From assembly GCF_013912005.1 (NCBI RefSeq), contig NZ_JACESB010000007.1:62001-126000 (forward strand): 64,000 nucleotides of DNA. Reading direction: 5' to 3'. A model generated the notes under the pieces. That model was not told the DNA's origin and searched no databases. It saw only the letters and a program-made list of their open reading frames with translations. Position 1 is the first letter of the stretch, and each line of letters starts with the position of its first letter. The stretch comes from Brevundimonas sp. Its GTDB lineage: Bacteria > Pseudomonadota > Alphaproteobacteria > Caulobacterales > Caulobacteraceae. The position numbers and the translations under genes were made by a program. Below, in pieces: positions 28,039 to 36,360 of the stretch.

Positions 28039-29175
28039 TTACGCAACTTCCTTCGCGCGCTCGCTGAGGCGCGCGCTGTGCTTTCGCCACGCCGCGACCC
28101 AGGCGTCGGCGAAGCGGATCCAGTCCTGTTCGGTGGTCCCCCAGCCGCCCGAGACGCGCACCGCCCCGGTGGCCAGCGGCTCCAGCCCCATGGCGAGCAT
28201 CGTCTTCGACGGCTTCGTCTTGCCCGAGGAGCAGGCGCTGCCGGCCGAGATCATGATCCCGGCCAGATCGAGGGTGATCAGCTGCTGCGGGCTGTCCCAG
28301 CCCGCCACGGCCATGAACAGGGTGTTGGGCAGGCGCGGCGCGCCCGCGCCGACGATGGTCGCCCCCGCGGCGCTGACCTTCGCCTCGGCCGCATCGCGCC
28401 AGGTCACATGGGCCATCGCCCCGGGCAGGTCCCGCGCGGCGCAGTCGGCGGCGGCGCCGAAGCCGACGATGCCCGGCGTGTTCTCGGTGCCGGCGCGCAG
28501 CCCGCGCTCCTGTCCCGCCCCGTGCAGAATCTTCACCGCCTCGCGCCCCGCCTTCAGCACCAGGGCCCCGACGCCCTGCGGCCCGCCCAGCTTGTGGGCC
28601 GACAGGGTCAGGCTGTCGGCGTCCAGCGCGCGCATGTCGACCGGGATCTTGCCCGCCGACTGGATGGCGTCGACGTGCAGCCAGCCGCCCGCGGCGCGGA
28701 TCCACTGCGCCGCCTCGGCGATCGGCTGGATCACGCCGCTCTCGTTGTTCGCATGATGGATGGCGACCAGCGGCCGGCCCGGCCGCTTCAGCGCGTCGGC
28801 CAGCCAGGCCAGATCGACCACGCCGTCGCCGTCCACCGGCAGCACCTCGACCGGCGCGCCGGAGACGGCGGCCGCCTCGGCGACGCAGGGATGTTCGGTC
28901 GCCGAGACGATCACCCGCTCGCAGCCGGCCGCCAGGGCGCTGGCCACCGCCTGGGCGTTGGACTCGGTGCCGCCGGACGAGAAGACGATCGCGGTCGGAT
29001 CGGCGCCGACCAGATCGGCGACCTTCGCCCGCGCATTCTCCACCCGCGCCCGCGCCCGCCGGCCGGCCGCGTGCACGGCGTTGGGGTTGCCGCCGTCGGC
29101 CAGGGCCTCCGCCATGGCCTCGCGGACCTCCGGACGCACCAGGCCGGACGCATTGTAGTCGAGATAGACGCTCAT
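28039..29175 (-). CDS. NifS/IscS-type cysteine desulfurase
   Basis: Group I desulfurase, 378 residues, and the second cysteine desulfurase of the operon. [19 protein letters not shown]-terminus, [11 protein letters not shown], His in [12 protein letters not shown] lysine [10 protein letters not shown] and active-site loop [14 protein letters not shown]. The ATG at 29175 overlaps the iscR stop (ATGA). It likely supplies sulfur next to SufS, as in other alphaproteobacterial suf operons. Confidence 0.94.
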   Translation of the reverse strand: MSVYLDYNASGLVRPEVREAMAEALADGGNPNAVHAAGRRARARVENARAKVADLVGADPTAIVFSSGGTESNAQAVASALAAGCERVIVSATEHPCVAEAAAVSGAPVEVLPVDGDGVVDLAWLADALKRPGRPLVAIHHANNESGVIQPIAEAAQWIRAAGGWLHVDAIQSAGKIPVDMRALDADSLTLSAHKLGGPQGVGALVLKAGREAVKILHGAGQERGLRAGTENTPGIVGFGAAADCAARDLPGAMAHVTWRDAAEAKVSAAGATIVGAGAPRLPNTLFMAVAGWDSPQQLITLDLAGIMISAGSACSSGKTKPSKTMLAMGLEPLATGAVRVSGGWGTTEQDWIRFADAWVAAWRKHSARLSERAKEVA

Positions 29176-29654
29176 GCCGCCGCTCCCATCGCCGGCGCGA
29201 CGGTCGCCGACCGTCGGCGCGACCCGGTGCGCTTCAGCACCACGTCCTCCAGCGAGACCCCTGCGAGATAGGCGTGGATCTCGGCGCCGAGGTCTTCCCA
29301 CAGGTCGTGGGTGATGCAGCGCTCGCCGCCCGGCATGCAGCCGCGCGGCGAACCGTGGGCGACGCAGCGGGTGGCGCGGATCGGTTCGTCGACCGCCAGC
29401 ACGATCTCGGCGACCACGGTCTCGTCGGCCGCCTTGGCGAGGCGGTAGCCGCCGCCGGGGCCGCGCACGCTCTGCACCAGGCCGCTCTTCCGCAGCCGGG
29501 CGAACAGCTGCTCCAGATAGCTGAGGGAAATCTCCTGCCGCGCCGCGATCTCGGCCAGGGAGACGGCCCGGACGCCGCCGTCCGGCGCGCGTCCGTTGCG
29601 CGCCAGATCGGCCATCGCCATCACGGCGTATCGTCCCTTCGTCGACAGTCGCAT
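29172..29654 (-). CDS. iscR: Rrf2-family Fe-S regulator IscR
   Basis: Winged-helix repressor sensing Fe-S status, 160 residues. N-terminus [18 protein letters not shown], recognition helix region [20 protein letters not shown], wing [11 protein letters not shown]. Cluster ligands are probably Cys97, Cys106, Cys113 and His116 ([11 protein letters not shown] and CITH), with wider spacing than the E. coli protein. The ATG at 29654 is chosen over a TTG at 29666. A dyad in the promoter region suggests autoregulation of the whole operon. Confidence 0.95.
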   Translation of the reverse strand: MRLSTKGRYAVMAMADLARNGRAPDGGVRAVSLAEIAARQEISLSYLEQLFARLRKSGLVQSVRGPGGGYRLAKAADETVVAEIVLAVDEPIRATRCVAHGSPRGCMPGGERCITHDLWEDLGAEIHAYLAGVSLEDVVLKRTGSRRRSATVAPAMGAAA

Positions 29655-29734
29655 CGCGCACCTCAAAAACTGCGCGCCTTGCGGGGCTCCTGTGCTAGAA
29701 CCCGCGCCTTCGCAAAGGCGTCGACGCGCACGGC

Positions 29735-29749
29735 GGACTTAGAAAGTCC
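29735..29749. promoter_or_regulatory. Candidate IscR operator
   Basis: Perfect palindrome GGACTT-TCT-AAGTCC (minus-strand reading). Its core GACT-N5-AGTC has the spacing of the E. coli type 1 IscR site. It overlaps the predicted -10 of the iscR promoter, the expected place for repression. Confidence 0.55.
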
Positions 29750-29764
29750 TACCCCTGTGGTCAA
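29736..29764 (-). promoter_or_regulatory. Probable promoter of the iscR-suf-met operon
   Basis: Minus-strand -35 TTGACC (29764-29759), 17-base spacer, -10 TAAGTC (29741-29736). The iscR ATG is 82 bases downstream of the -10. The leader also holds a small hairpin, CGCCTT/AAGGCG, at 29705-29720. Confidence 0.5.
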
Positions 29765-29814
29765 GTATTGCGCAGGTGCGAAATGACAGTTGAACACGGG
29801 AAACTCGCCGCCCC

Positions 29815-30465
29815 ATGCCTGAAGTCATCCTGCCCGGCGCCTCCGGCCGCATCGAAGGTCGCTACTCGCCGGGCAAGCGCCCCAACGCCCCGATCGCCCT
29901 GATCCTGCACCCGCACCCCAAGGCCGGCGGGCACATGAACAACCCGGTGGCGGTGACGCTGTACCAGCTGTTCGTCAAGCGGGGCTTCGCCACCCTGCGC
30001 TACAACAGCCGCGGGGTCGGCAAGTCCCAGGGGGAATTCGACTCCGGCGTCGGCGAGCTGGCCGACGCGGCCACCGCGCTGGACTGGCTGCAGGCCAACA
30101 ACCCCGCCGCCTCCCAGACCTGGGTCGCCGGCTACCAGTTCGGGGCCTACATCGGCATGCAGCTGCTGATGCGCCGCCCCGAGACCGACGGCTTCATCTC
30201 GGTGTCGCCGCCGTCGAACATGTACGACTTCAGCTTCCTGGCCCCCTGCCCGGCCTCGGGCCTGTTCCTGCACGGCACGGCCGACACCATCGTGCCGCCG
30301 GTCGAGGTCGAGCGGGTGGTCAACAAGCTGCGCACCCAGAAGGGCATCGTCATCGACTACGAGCTCGAGGAAGGCGCCAGCCACTTCTGGCAGGACCACC
30401 TCGATGCGGTCGAGCGCCGCGTCGGCGCCTATCTGGACAAGCGGCTGGCCGAAAACCCGGCCTGA
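29815..30465 (+). CDS. Alpha/beta-hydrolase-fold protein with altered nucleophile elbow
   Basis: 216 residues, COG2945-like. Oxyanion-side block LILHPHPKAGGHMNN, RYNSRGVGKSQGEFDSG, elbow AGYQFGAYIG and a C-terminal acid/His region HGTADTIVPP and GASHFW. The normal GxSxG serine is Gln108 here, so ordinary serine esterase chemistry looks impossible unless another residue serves. Divergent from iscR. The 3' end overlaps the convergent carbonic anhydrase gene by 37 bases. Confidence 0.88.
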   Translation: MPEVILPGASGRIEGRYSPGKRPNAPIALILHPHPKAGGHMNNPVAVTLYQLFVKRGFATLRYNSRGVGKSQGEFDSGVGELADAATALDWLQANNPAASQTWVAGYQFGAYIGMQLLMRRPETDGFISVSPPSNMYDFSFLAPCPASGLFLHGTADTIVPPVEVERVVNKLRTQKGIVIDYELEEGASHFWQDHLDAVERRVGAYLDKRLAENPA

Positions 30466-31097
30466 TCCGGGTCCACCGCCTCCACCCCCGTCGCGGTCAC
30501 CCGCCACAGCGCCCCGGCGGCGATGTCGAACCAGTAGCCGTCCAGCGACAGCCCGCCGGAGCGGACCTTCTCCTCGATCCACGGGAAGGTGCGCAGGTTG
30601 GCGAGCGACAGCCGCACCACCCGCTGCTCGAAGTGCGGCTGCAGCTCGCGCTCGTCCACCTCGACCGGGACGGGCCAGAGCACCGGCTCGGCGATGCAGA
30701 GCCAGGGCTCGAGAAAGTCCTGGCCCTGCCGGCCGGCCCCTTCCATCAGGCCCCGCACGCCGTCGCAGCGGGAATGCCCGAGCACCACGATCCGCCGCAC
30801 CTTGAGAATCCGCACCGCATACTCGAGGGCGGCGCTGGTGCCGTGCGACCGCTCGTCCGGCTCGTAGGGCGGCACGATGTTGGCCACGTTGCGCACCACG
30901 AGGATGTCGCCCGGTCCGGCTCCGAAAATGGCCTCCGGATCCACCCGGGCGTCGGCGCAGGCGATCACCATCGTCCGCGCCGAGGCGGGCCGTCGCGCCA
31001 CCGTCCGGTAGCGTTCCGCCATGCGCGGCCAGACCTCGCGACGGAAGCGGGCGAACCCCTCCAGCAGGGGATCGGGCGGCGGCCGCCGGGGCAGCAT
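30429..31097 (-). CDS. Beta-class carbonic anhydrase
   Basis: Zinc enzyme interconverting CO2 and bicarbonate, 222 residues. Ligands: Cys47 and Asp49 in ACADARVDP, His108 and Cys111 in LGHSRCDG. Other family blocks are VVRNVANIVPP and GTSAALEYAV. The start at 31097 shares a base with the terC stop (TGATG). The longer frame is terC shadow. Confidence 0.94.
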   Translation of the reverse strand: MLPRRPPPDPLLEGFARFRREVWPRMAERYRTVARRPASARTMVIACADARVDPEAIFGAGPGDILVVRNVANIVPPYEPDERSHGTSAALEYAVRILKVRRIVVLGHSRCDGVRGLMEGAGRQGQDFLEPWLCIAEPVLWPVPVEVDERELQPHFEQRVVRLSLANLRTFPWIEEKVRSGGLSLDGYWFDIAAGALWRVTATGVEAVDPDQAGFSASRLSR

Positions 31098-32074
31098 CAG
31101 GCCGCCCTCCCCGCGTCCGCCCGCGTCCGCCAGAGAGACCAGAGCACGCCGCTGGCCAGGATCAGGGCCGTGATCGCCAGCGACCATTCCGGCGGGATCT
31201 TCCCGAGGCCGGTCAGGTCCGCCACGAACACCTTGCCGCCGATGAACACCAGCAGCACCGCAAGGGCCTGCTTCAGATAGGCGAAGCGATGGATCACCGC
31301 GGCCAGGGCGAAGTACAGCGCCCTCAGGCCGAGGATGGCGAAGATGTTCGAGGTGTAGACGATGTAGGGATCGGTGGTGATGGCGAAGATCGCCGGCACC
31401 GAGTCGACGGCGAAGATCACGTCGGCGATCTCGATCATCACCAGTGCGAGGAACATCGGCGTCGCCCACCACACCGTCCGTCCCTGCGCATCCGGCTGGC
31501 GGACGAAGAACCTCTGGCCGTGCAGTTCGTCCGTGATCCGCAGGCGCCGACGCATCCAGCGCACCATCGGATTGTCGCCGACGTCGCCGTGGCCCTCGCC
31601 GGCGAAGAACATCTTGATTCCGGTTAGCACCAGGAAGGCGGCGAAGACGTACAGCACCCAGCCGAACTGGCTGACCAGGGCCGCGCCGGCGCCGATCATC
31701 ACCGCCCGGAGCACGATGACCCCGAGGATGCCCCAGAACAGCACCCGGTGCTGCAGGGCCCGCGGGATGGCGAAGTAGCCGAAGATCATGGCGATGACGA
31801 AGACGTTGTCCATCGCCAGGCTCTTCTCGACCGCGAAGCCGGTCAGGTACTCGATCCCCGACTGCCGCCCGAGCTCCCACCAGACCCATCCCCCGAAGAC
31901 CAGGGCGATGGCGATGTACATGCCCGACAGCAGCAGGCTTTCACGCACCCCGATCTCGTGTTGATCGCGGTGCAGGACGCCGAGGTCGAGCGCCAGCAGG
32001 GCGCCGACCACGGTCATGAAGGCCAGCCACATCCAGGCCGGCTTGCCGAGCCACTCGGCGAGCAGGATTTCCAT
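31097..32074 (-). CDS. TerC family integral membrane protein
   Basis: 325 residues, about nine membrane helices. Family blocks: ALDLGVLHRDQHEIGVRESLLLS, FAVEKSLAMDNVFVIAMIF, ADVIFAVDSVPAIFAIT and FAILGLRALYF. The acidic intramembrane residues fit a metal (for example Mn) exporter, as proposed for the family. A two-gene unit with the carbonic anhydrase. Confidence 0.94.
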   Translation of the reverse strand: MEILLAEWLGKPAWMWLAFMTVVGALLALDLGVLHRDQHEIGVRESLLLSGMYIAIALVFGGWVWWELGRQSGIEYLTGFAVEKSLAMDNVFVIAMIFGYFAIPRALQHRVLFWGILGVIVLRAVMIGAGAALVSQFGWVLYVFAAFLVLTGIKMFFAGEGHGDVGDNPMVRWMRRRLRITDELHGQRFFVRQPDAQGRTVWWATPMFLALVMIEIADVIFAVDSVPAIFAITTDPYIVYTSNIFAILGLRALYFALAAVIHRFAYLKQALAVLLVFIGGKVFVADLTGLGKIPPEWSLAITALILASGVLWSLWRTRADAGRAA

Positions 32075-32101
32075 TGCAGACTTCCGGAGTGTCGGGTGGC
32101 G

Positions 32102-32302
32102 TCAGGCGCGGTGGGGGCTGGGCCCGGCGACGTCGACCTGACGCGCCTCGAGGGCGGCGATCCGGTCGCGGGCAGCGAGCTTCCGCTTCTTCAGCTCGGC
32201 GAGCCGGCCGGGATCCGGCCGCAGGCGCCGCTGCTCGAGATCGATCAGGTGTGAGAGCCGCCCATGGTCCCGGCGGGCGCGGTAAAGCTGGATGTGCAGC
32301 AT
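32102..32302 (-). CDS. DUF465 (YdcH-like) small protein
   Basis: 66 residues. HGRLSHLIDLEQRRLRPDP and LKKRKLAARDRIAALE form two helices of the DUF465 helical hairpin. ATG at 32302 preceded by GAGGAGA. Frames extending to 32476 lack support. 27 bases upstream of terC in transcription order, so possibly co-transcribed. Confidence 0.8.
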   Translation of the reverse strand: MLHIQLYRARRDHGRLSHLIDLEQRRLRPDPGRLAELKKRKLAARDRIAALEARQVDVAGPSPHRA

Positions 32303-32325
32303 CGTCGTCTCCTCTGAGGGGAGCG

Positions 32326-32388
32326 GCTCGATGCCTGACCGGGACGGGAAACGGCTGGGCCCTGTCACGCATCGAGCACGCTCGATGC
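32326..32388. repeat. Three copies of a 9-base motif, two forming a dyad
   Basis: GCTCGATGC at 32326-32334 and 32380-32388, and its reverse complement GCATCGAGC at 32369-32377. The last two form a 9-bp stem with a 2-base loop. This 189-base gap otherwise shows nothing recognisable. Confidence 0.5.
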
Positions 32389-32491
32389 GGACCGACATCA
32401 CGACCACGTGGTCGCCAGAGGGGCCCGGTCCGCAGAACCAGACTATGCGGCCGCCCGACGGGCGGCAACGCGACAAACTGTCAGCCGCGGC

Positions 32492-33694
32492 TCAGTAGAG
32501 CAGGAAGCGACGCCGCGCCTCCTCCCACGCCTGCTCGTCCGGCCGGGCGAGAGCGTCCAGATCCTCCGGAGCCGCCGCCCCGTCGTCCACCCAGTCGCGC
32601 AGCCCCGGCCCGCCGTTGATCACATCGATGGCGAGGCGGTCGAACACGTATTCGTACGGGAAGTCGCGCCACAGCGGGTAGTCCGGATGCAGCCGCCGGA
32701 TCGCCTTGAAGGCCAGCGCCTGCAGCCGCCACGGCCGGAAGGCGGCGTGGTCGTAGGCCGGATCGTCGACGTGGATCTGCACCCCGGCGCACAGCTGGCC
32801 GACGTGCTTGTGGAAGGTCGGCTGGAACCACAGGTCGCGCAGCCGGCAGCCCTCCAGCCACTGCGGCGCCAGGGCCCGCATCTCCGCGATCACGGCCCGG
32901 GCGTCGATGTCGGGCGCCCCGAACAGCTCCAGCGGCCGCGTCGTGCCGCGCCCCTCCGACAGGGTCGTGCCTTCCAGCATCACCGTGCCGGCGTAGGCGC
33001 GGGCCATCGACAGGTTCGGCGCATTGGGGCTGGGGTTGATCCAGCTGCGCTCGCCCAGGGGCCAGCCGAAGCCCGGCCCCGCCTCCGGCGCCCAGCCCTG
33101 CATCTCGACGACGCGGTACTCCAGGTCGAGGTTGTTCTGATCGATGAACCAGCGCCCCATCTCGCCGAGGGTCATGCCGTGCCGCATCGGCATCGGCCCG
33201 GCGCCGACGAAGCTCTCGTACCCGGGGCGAAGCGTCAGCCCCTCCACCGGCCGCCCGGCCGGGTTGGGCCGGTCCAGCACCCACACCGCCTTGCCGTGCT
33301 TCGCCGCCGCCTCCAGCACGTACAGCAGGGTGGTCACGAAGGTGTAGATGCGGCAGCCGAGATCCTGCAGGTCCACCAGCAGGACGTCGAAGGTCTCCAT
33401 CGCGACGTCGGTCGGCCGCCGCACCTCGCCGTACAGGCTGAACACCGGGATGCCGAGCCGGGCGTCGGTCTCGTCCGGGCTCTCCATCATATTGTCCTGC
33501 AGGTCGCCGCGCATGCCGTGCTGCGGTCCGAAGGCGGCGCCCAGGGTGATGTCCGGATGCGCCGCCAGGGCGTCCAGCGAATGGGTCAGGTCGGCGGTGA
33601 CCGAGGCCGGATGCCCCAGCAGCGCCGCCCGCCGCCCGCGCAATGCCTGCGACAGCTCGGACTCGGCGAGCAAGCGGTCGATGCCGAACTTCAT
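32492..33694 (-). CDS. namZ: DUF1343 exo-beta-N-acetylmuramidase (NamZ-like)
   Basis: 400 residues, full DUF1343 length. Blocks include ALLGHPASVTADLTHSLDAL, FGPQHGMRGDLQDNM, VFSLYGEVRRPTD, DVLLVDLQDLGCRIYTFVTT, LDRPNPAGR and EGTTLSEGRGTTRPLELFGAP. The characterised homologue NamZ removes terminal MurNAc from peptidoglycan fragments. No signal peptide is present here, so a cytoplasmic cell-wall recycling role is inferred. Its ATG overlaps the DOMON-like gene stop (ATGA). Confidence 0.88.
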   Translation of the reverse strand: MKFGIDRLLAESELSQALRGRRAALLGHPASVTADLTHSLDALAAHPDITLGAAFGPQHGMRGDLQDNMMESPDETDARLGIPVFSLYGEVRRPTDVAMETFDVLLVDLQDLGCRIYTFVTTLLYVLEAAAKHGKAVWVLDRPNPAGRPVEGLTLRPGYESFVGAGPMPMRHGMTLGEMGRWFIDQNNLDLEYRVVEMQGWAPEAGPGFGWPLGERSWINPSPNAPNLSMARAYAGTVMLEGTTLSEGRGTTRPLELFGAPDIDARAVIAEMRALAPQWLEGCRLRDLWFQPTFHKHVGQLCAGVQIHVDDPAYDHAAFRPWRLQALAFKAIRRLHPDYPLWRDFPYEYVFDRLAIDVINGGPGLRDWVDDGAAAPEDLDALARPDEQAWEEARRRFLLY

Positions 33695-34236
33695 GAAGCC
33701 TCCGGCGCCGGCAGCTCCAGCGCGAACGAGTCGGGGTGATGGAAGTCCGGCTTACCCGGAGCATGGGCCAGGGCCCAGTAGGAAATACGGCCGTCCACAT
33801 CCTCCACGACGGCGGACAACCCCATGCGCCATGGCAGGGCCTCGCAACCCAGCACGCGGTCCAGGTCGAAGGTGGCGGCGCACACGAGGCTGCGATCGTC
33901 CATCGTCCGCTCCGGGTCGCGCATCTCCACGCCGGGGTGGGCGTACATGCCGTCCCGGTAGGCGGTGAACTCATACGCCTCCCAACGGCCCTCCGGCGAC
34001 AGGTTGAGCTCGCAATATCCCCCGCCCTGCTTCGCGACGAAGGCCTCGAAACAGGTGGTCCGCCAGAGCTCGTCGGCGCGGGAGGGCCTGACTCGTTCCG
34101 GCACGCGGATGCGGGAGATGTCGCCGGAAACCCGGAAGCTAAGCGAGAGGCCCGGAGTCCTCGGCCGCAGGACCTCGACCGCGATGGTCACGGGCGGGCC
34201 AGGCGTGTCGGGGTGCGGCGTCAGGGTGACCAGCAT
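33691..34236 (-). CDS. DOMON-like domain protein
   Basis: 181 residues, beta-rich, no signal peptide. Blocks such as LWRTTCFEAFVAKQGGGYCELNLSPEGRWEAYEF and SYWALAHAPGKPDFHHPDSF (read in parts) match the DOMON-like/carbohydrate-binding-like family found in proteobacteria. Translationally coupled to namZ, suggesting a sugar-related accessory role. Substrate unknown. Confidence 0.75.
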   Translation of the reverse strand: MLVTLTPHPDTPGPPVTIAVEVLRPRTPGLSLSFRVSGDISRIRVPERVRPSRADELWRTTCFEAFVAKQGGGYCELNLSPEGRWEAYEFTAYRDGMYAHPGVEMRDPERTMDDRSLVCAATFDLDRVLGCEALPWRMGLSAVVEDVDGRISYWALAHAPGKPDFHHPDSFALELPAPEAS

Positions 34237-34292
34237 GCCCCACCGATAGCGCGGCCTTGACGTCGGTCAACGCCGACCGTACCCGGACGTCC

Positions 34293-34343
34293 ATGTTCGC
34301 CCGCGCCACCTGCACCGGCCTCTACTACCGCCCCTCGTACTGA
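34293..34343 (+). CDS. Candidate Tyr-rich leader peptide upstream of tyrS
   Basis: 16-codon ORF, MFARATCTGLYYRPSY, then TGA. Three of its last six codons are Tyr (TAC), at 34323-34328 and 34338-34340, directly before the stop. It ends 84 bases before tyrS. A TTGACG at 34257 followed 17 bases later by TACCCG would place a transcript start at or near the ATG, so it may be leaderless. The design resembles E. coli pheM, the Phe leader before pheST. Too short for certainty by itself; the case rests on codon content, position and the pairing downstream. Confidence 0.55.
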   Translation: MFARATCTGLYYRPSY

Positions 34344-34425
34344 ACGGGCGGCCGCGAACCCCTGCGCCGCACTCGCCGGCGCCGAACTCACCTGACGGCC
34401 GCCGGCTTCCCTGCTAACGGAGCCG
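34328..34425 (+). promoter_or_regulatory. Alternative RNA pairings between leader ORF and tyrS
   Basis: Segment 1, CCGCCC (34328-34333, at the Tyr codons), can pair with GGGCGG (34346-34351). That same segment, as GGCGGCCG (34347-34354), pairs perfectly with CGGCCGCC (34396-34403), so the two are exclusive. A third hairpin, GCGCCG/CGGCGC, lies at 34364-34382. CGGCTTCC (34403-34410) can pair, with one bulge, to GGAGCCG (34419-34425), which covers the tyrS Shine-Dalgarno. No T-run is seen, so control of translation is more likely than intrinsic termination. Confidence 0.45.
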
Positions 34426-34427
34426 CC

Positions 34428-35684
34428 ATGAGCGACCAGCCCTTCAAGTCCGCGTTCCTCCGCACGCTCGAGGCGCGCGGCTACATCCACCAGATCACCC
34501 ACCCGGCCGAGCTCGACGAGGCCGCCGCCGCGGGCGTGGTCACCGGCTACATCGGCTTCGACGCCACCGCCCCCTCGCTGCACGTCGGCAGCCTGATCCA
34601 GATCATGATGCTGCGCCGGCTGCAGCAGGCGGGGCACAAGCCGATCGTCCTGATGGGCGGCGGCACCACCAAGGTCGGCGACCCGACGGGCAAGGACGCC
34701 TCGCGGCCCCAGCTGACCGACGCGACCATCCAGGCCAACATCGCCTCGATCCGCACCGTGTTCGAGAAATTCCTCACCTTCGGCGACGGACCGACCGACG
34801 CGGTCATGGTCGACAACGACGACTGGCTGTCGACCTACGGCTACATCCAGTTCCTGCGCGACTACGGCACGCACTTCACCGTCAACCGGATGTTGGCCTT
34901 CGACTCGGTCAGGCTGCGGCTGGAACGCGAACAGCCGATGACCTTCCTCGAGTTCAACTACATGCTGATGCAGTCGGTGGACTTCCTCGAGCTGAACCGC
35001 CGCTTCGGCTGCACCCTGCAGATGGGCGGCTCGGACCAGTGGGGGAACATCACCTCCGGCGTCGATCTGGTCCGCCGCGTGGACCAGAAGGCCGCCTTCG
35101 GCCTGACCACCCCCCTGCTGACGACCGCCTCGGGCGGCAAGATGGGCAAGACGGCCCAGGGCGCGGTCTGGCTCAACGCCGACCAGCTGAGCCCGTACGA
35201 CTACTGGCAGTTCTGGCGCAATGTGGACGACGCCGACGTCGGCCGCTTCCTGCGCCTTTTCACCGACCTGCCGCTGGACGAGGTCGCGCGGCTCGCGGCG
35301 CTCGAGGGCGCGGAGATCAATGAGGCCAAGAAGGCCCTCGCGGACGCCGCGACCACCCTGCTGCACGGCGCCGACGCCGCCGCCCACGCCCGCGGCGCCG
35401 CCGAGGCCGCCTTCGAGCAGGGGCGCCTGTCCGCCGACCTCCCCACCGTGGAGTTGCCGCGCGACGAGGTCGTCGGCGCCATGGTCGCCGCCGTGGCGAC
35501 GAAGGCGGGTCTCACCGCCTCCAACGGCGAGGCCCGGCGCCTGGCCCAGGGCGGCGGTCTGCGCCTGAACGACCAGGCCGTCGCCGACGGCGCCCGGCTG
35601 GTCGAGGCCTCCGACCTGACCGCCGACGGGGTGCTCAAGCTTGCCGCCGGCAAGAAGAAGATCGTCCTCGTCCGGCCTGTGTGA
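34428..35684 (+). CDS. tyrS: Tyrosyl-tRNA synthetase
   Basis: Class I synthetase charging tRNA-Tyr, 418 residues. HIGH-type motif HVGS (52-55), tyrosine pocket region [30 protein letters not shown]-type KMGKT (238-242). The C-terminal S4-like RNA-binding domain is seen in [16 protein letters not shown]. Ribosome binding site ACGGAG 5 bases before the ATG. The upstream Tyr-rich ORF suggests feedback control by charged tRNA-Tyr. Confidence 0.97.
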   Translation: MSDQPFKSAFLRTLEARGYIHQITHPAELDEAAAAGVVTGYIGFDATAPSLHVGSLIQIMMLRRLQQAGHKPIVLMGGGTTKVGDPTGKDASRPQLTDATIQANIASIRTVFEKFLTFGDGPTDAVMVDNDDWLSTYGYIQFLRDYGTHFTVNRMLAFDSVRLRLEREQPMTFLEFNYMLMQSVDFLELNRRFGCTLQMGGSDQWGNITSGVDLVRRVDQKAAFGLTTPLLTTASGGKMGKTAQGAVWLNADQLSPYDYWQFWRNVDDADVGRFLRLFTDLPLDEVARLAALEGAEINEAKKALADAATTLLHGADAAAHARGAAEAAFEQGRLSADLPTVELPRDEVVGAMVAAVATKAGLTASNGEARRLAQGGGLRLNDQAVADGARLVEASDLTADGVLKLAAGKKKIVLVRPV

Positions 35685-35692
35685 GAGAGCTC

Positions 35693-36160
35693 ATGACCGA
35701 GATCACCGAAGGCGCGAAGGCGCCGTCCTTCGACATGGAGACCGCCGGCGGCGGCCGCGTCTCGGCCGCGTCCCTCGCCGGCCGGCCCTACGTCCTCTAC
35801 TTCTACCCCAAGGCCGACACGCCCGGCTGCACCACCGAAGGCCAGGACTTCTCGGCCCTCGTCGACGACTTCGCGGCGGCCGGGGCGACGGTGATCGGCG
35901 TCTCGCGCGATCCGGTGAAGAAACTCGACCGCTTCCGCGAGAAGCACGCGCTGACGGTCGTCCTCGCCTCGGACGAGCCCGGCGACGTCACCGCGGCCTG
36001 GGGCGTGTGGGGTGAGAAGAAGCTGTACGGCCGCACCTACATGGGGGTCGAGCGGGCCACCTTCCTCGTCGACGGCGAGGGCGTGGTCCGCCGCGCCTGG
36101 CGCAAGGTCTCGGTCAAGGGCCACGCCGCGGAAGTGCTCGCGGCCCTGCGAACGCTCTGA
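35693..36160 (+). CDS. bcp: Thiol peroxidase, Bcp/PrxQ type
   Basis: Peroxiredoxin reducing hydroperoxides, 155 residues. Peroxidatic Cys46 in PKADTPGCTTEGQDF. The usual resolving Cys five residues later is Gln51, so this is a one-Cys variant or uses an external thiol. The start at 35693 has AGAGAG upstream. A GTG at 35681 overlapping the tyrS stop is the alternative. Just downstream of tyrS, probably co-transcribed. Confidence 0.93.
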   Translation: MTEITEGAKAPSFDMETAGGGRVSAASLAGRPYVLYFYPKADTPGCTTEGQDFSALVDDFAAAGATVIGVSRDPVKKLDRFREKHALTVVLASDEPGDVTAAWGVWGEKKLYGRTYMGVERATFLVDGEGVVRRAWRKVSVKGHAAEVLAALRTL

Positions 36161-36279
36161 CCCCGGAGCGAATCTGATCTCGCGCACGCCGCGCGAGTCC
36201 TTCGCCAGATTCGCGCCTGCAACTGACAGGCGAAGTTTCGCGCCGAATACGGTCCGGATTCCCGCGAATGCCTGCCGAA

Positions 36280-36287
36280 ATGGTTAA
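36280..36287 (-). promoter_or_regulatory. Candidate CtrA 8-mer upstream of lmdC-bacA
   Basis: TTAACCAT on the minus strand (ATGGTTAA on plus), the short CtrA-associated motif in Caulobacter, 73 bases before the M23 gene ATG. The rest of the 200-base gap holds no other recognisable element. Confidence 0.35.
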
Positions 36288-36360
36288 CAGATCGTGAAGA
36301 GACTTGTCCCCGGGCGGCGCCGTGCCCCATAAAGCCGGCCGAACGTGGGGGCGTTGGGTT

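Noticed and set aside
29655-29666. TTG at 29666 as iscR start
   Set aside because: The family begins MRL-KGRYAV at 29654.
35681-35692. GTG at 35681 as bcp start
   Set aside because: The ATG at 35693 has a better Shine-Dalgarno and matches the usual Bcp N-terminus; GTGA overlap noted as alternative only.
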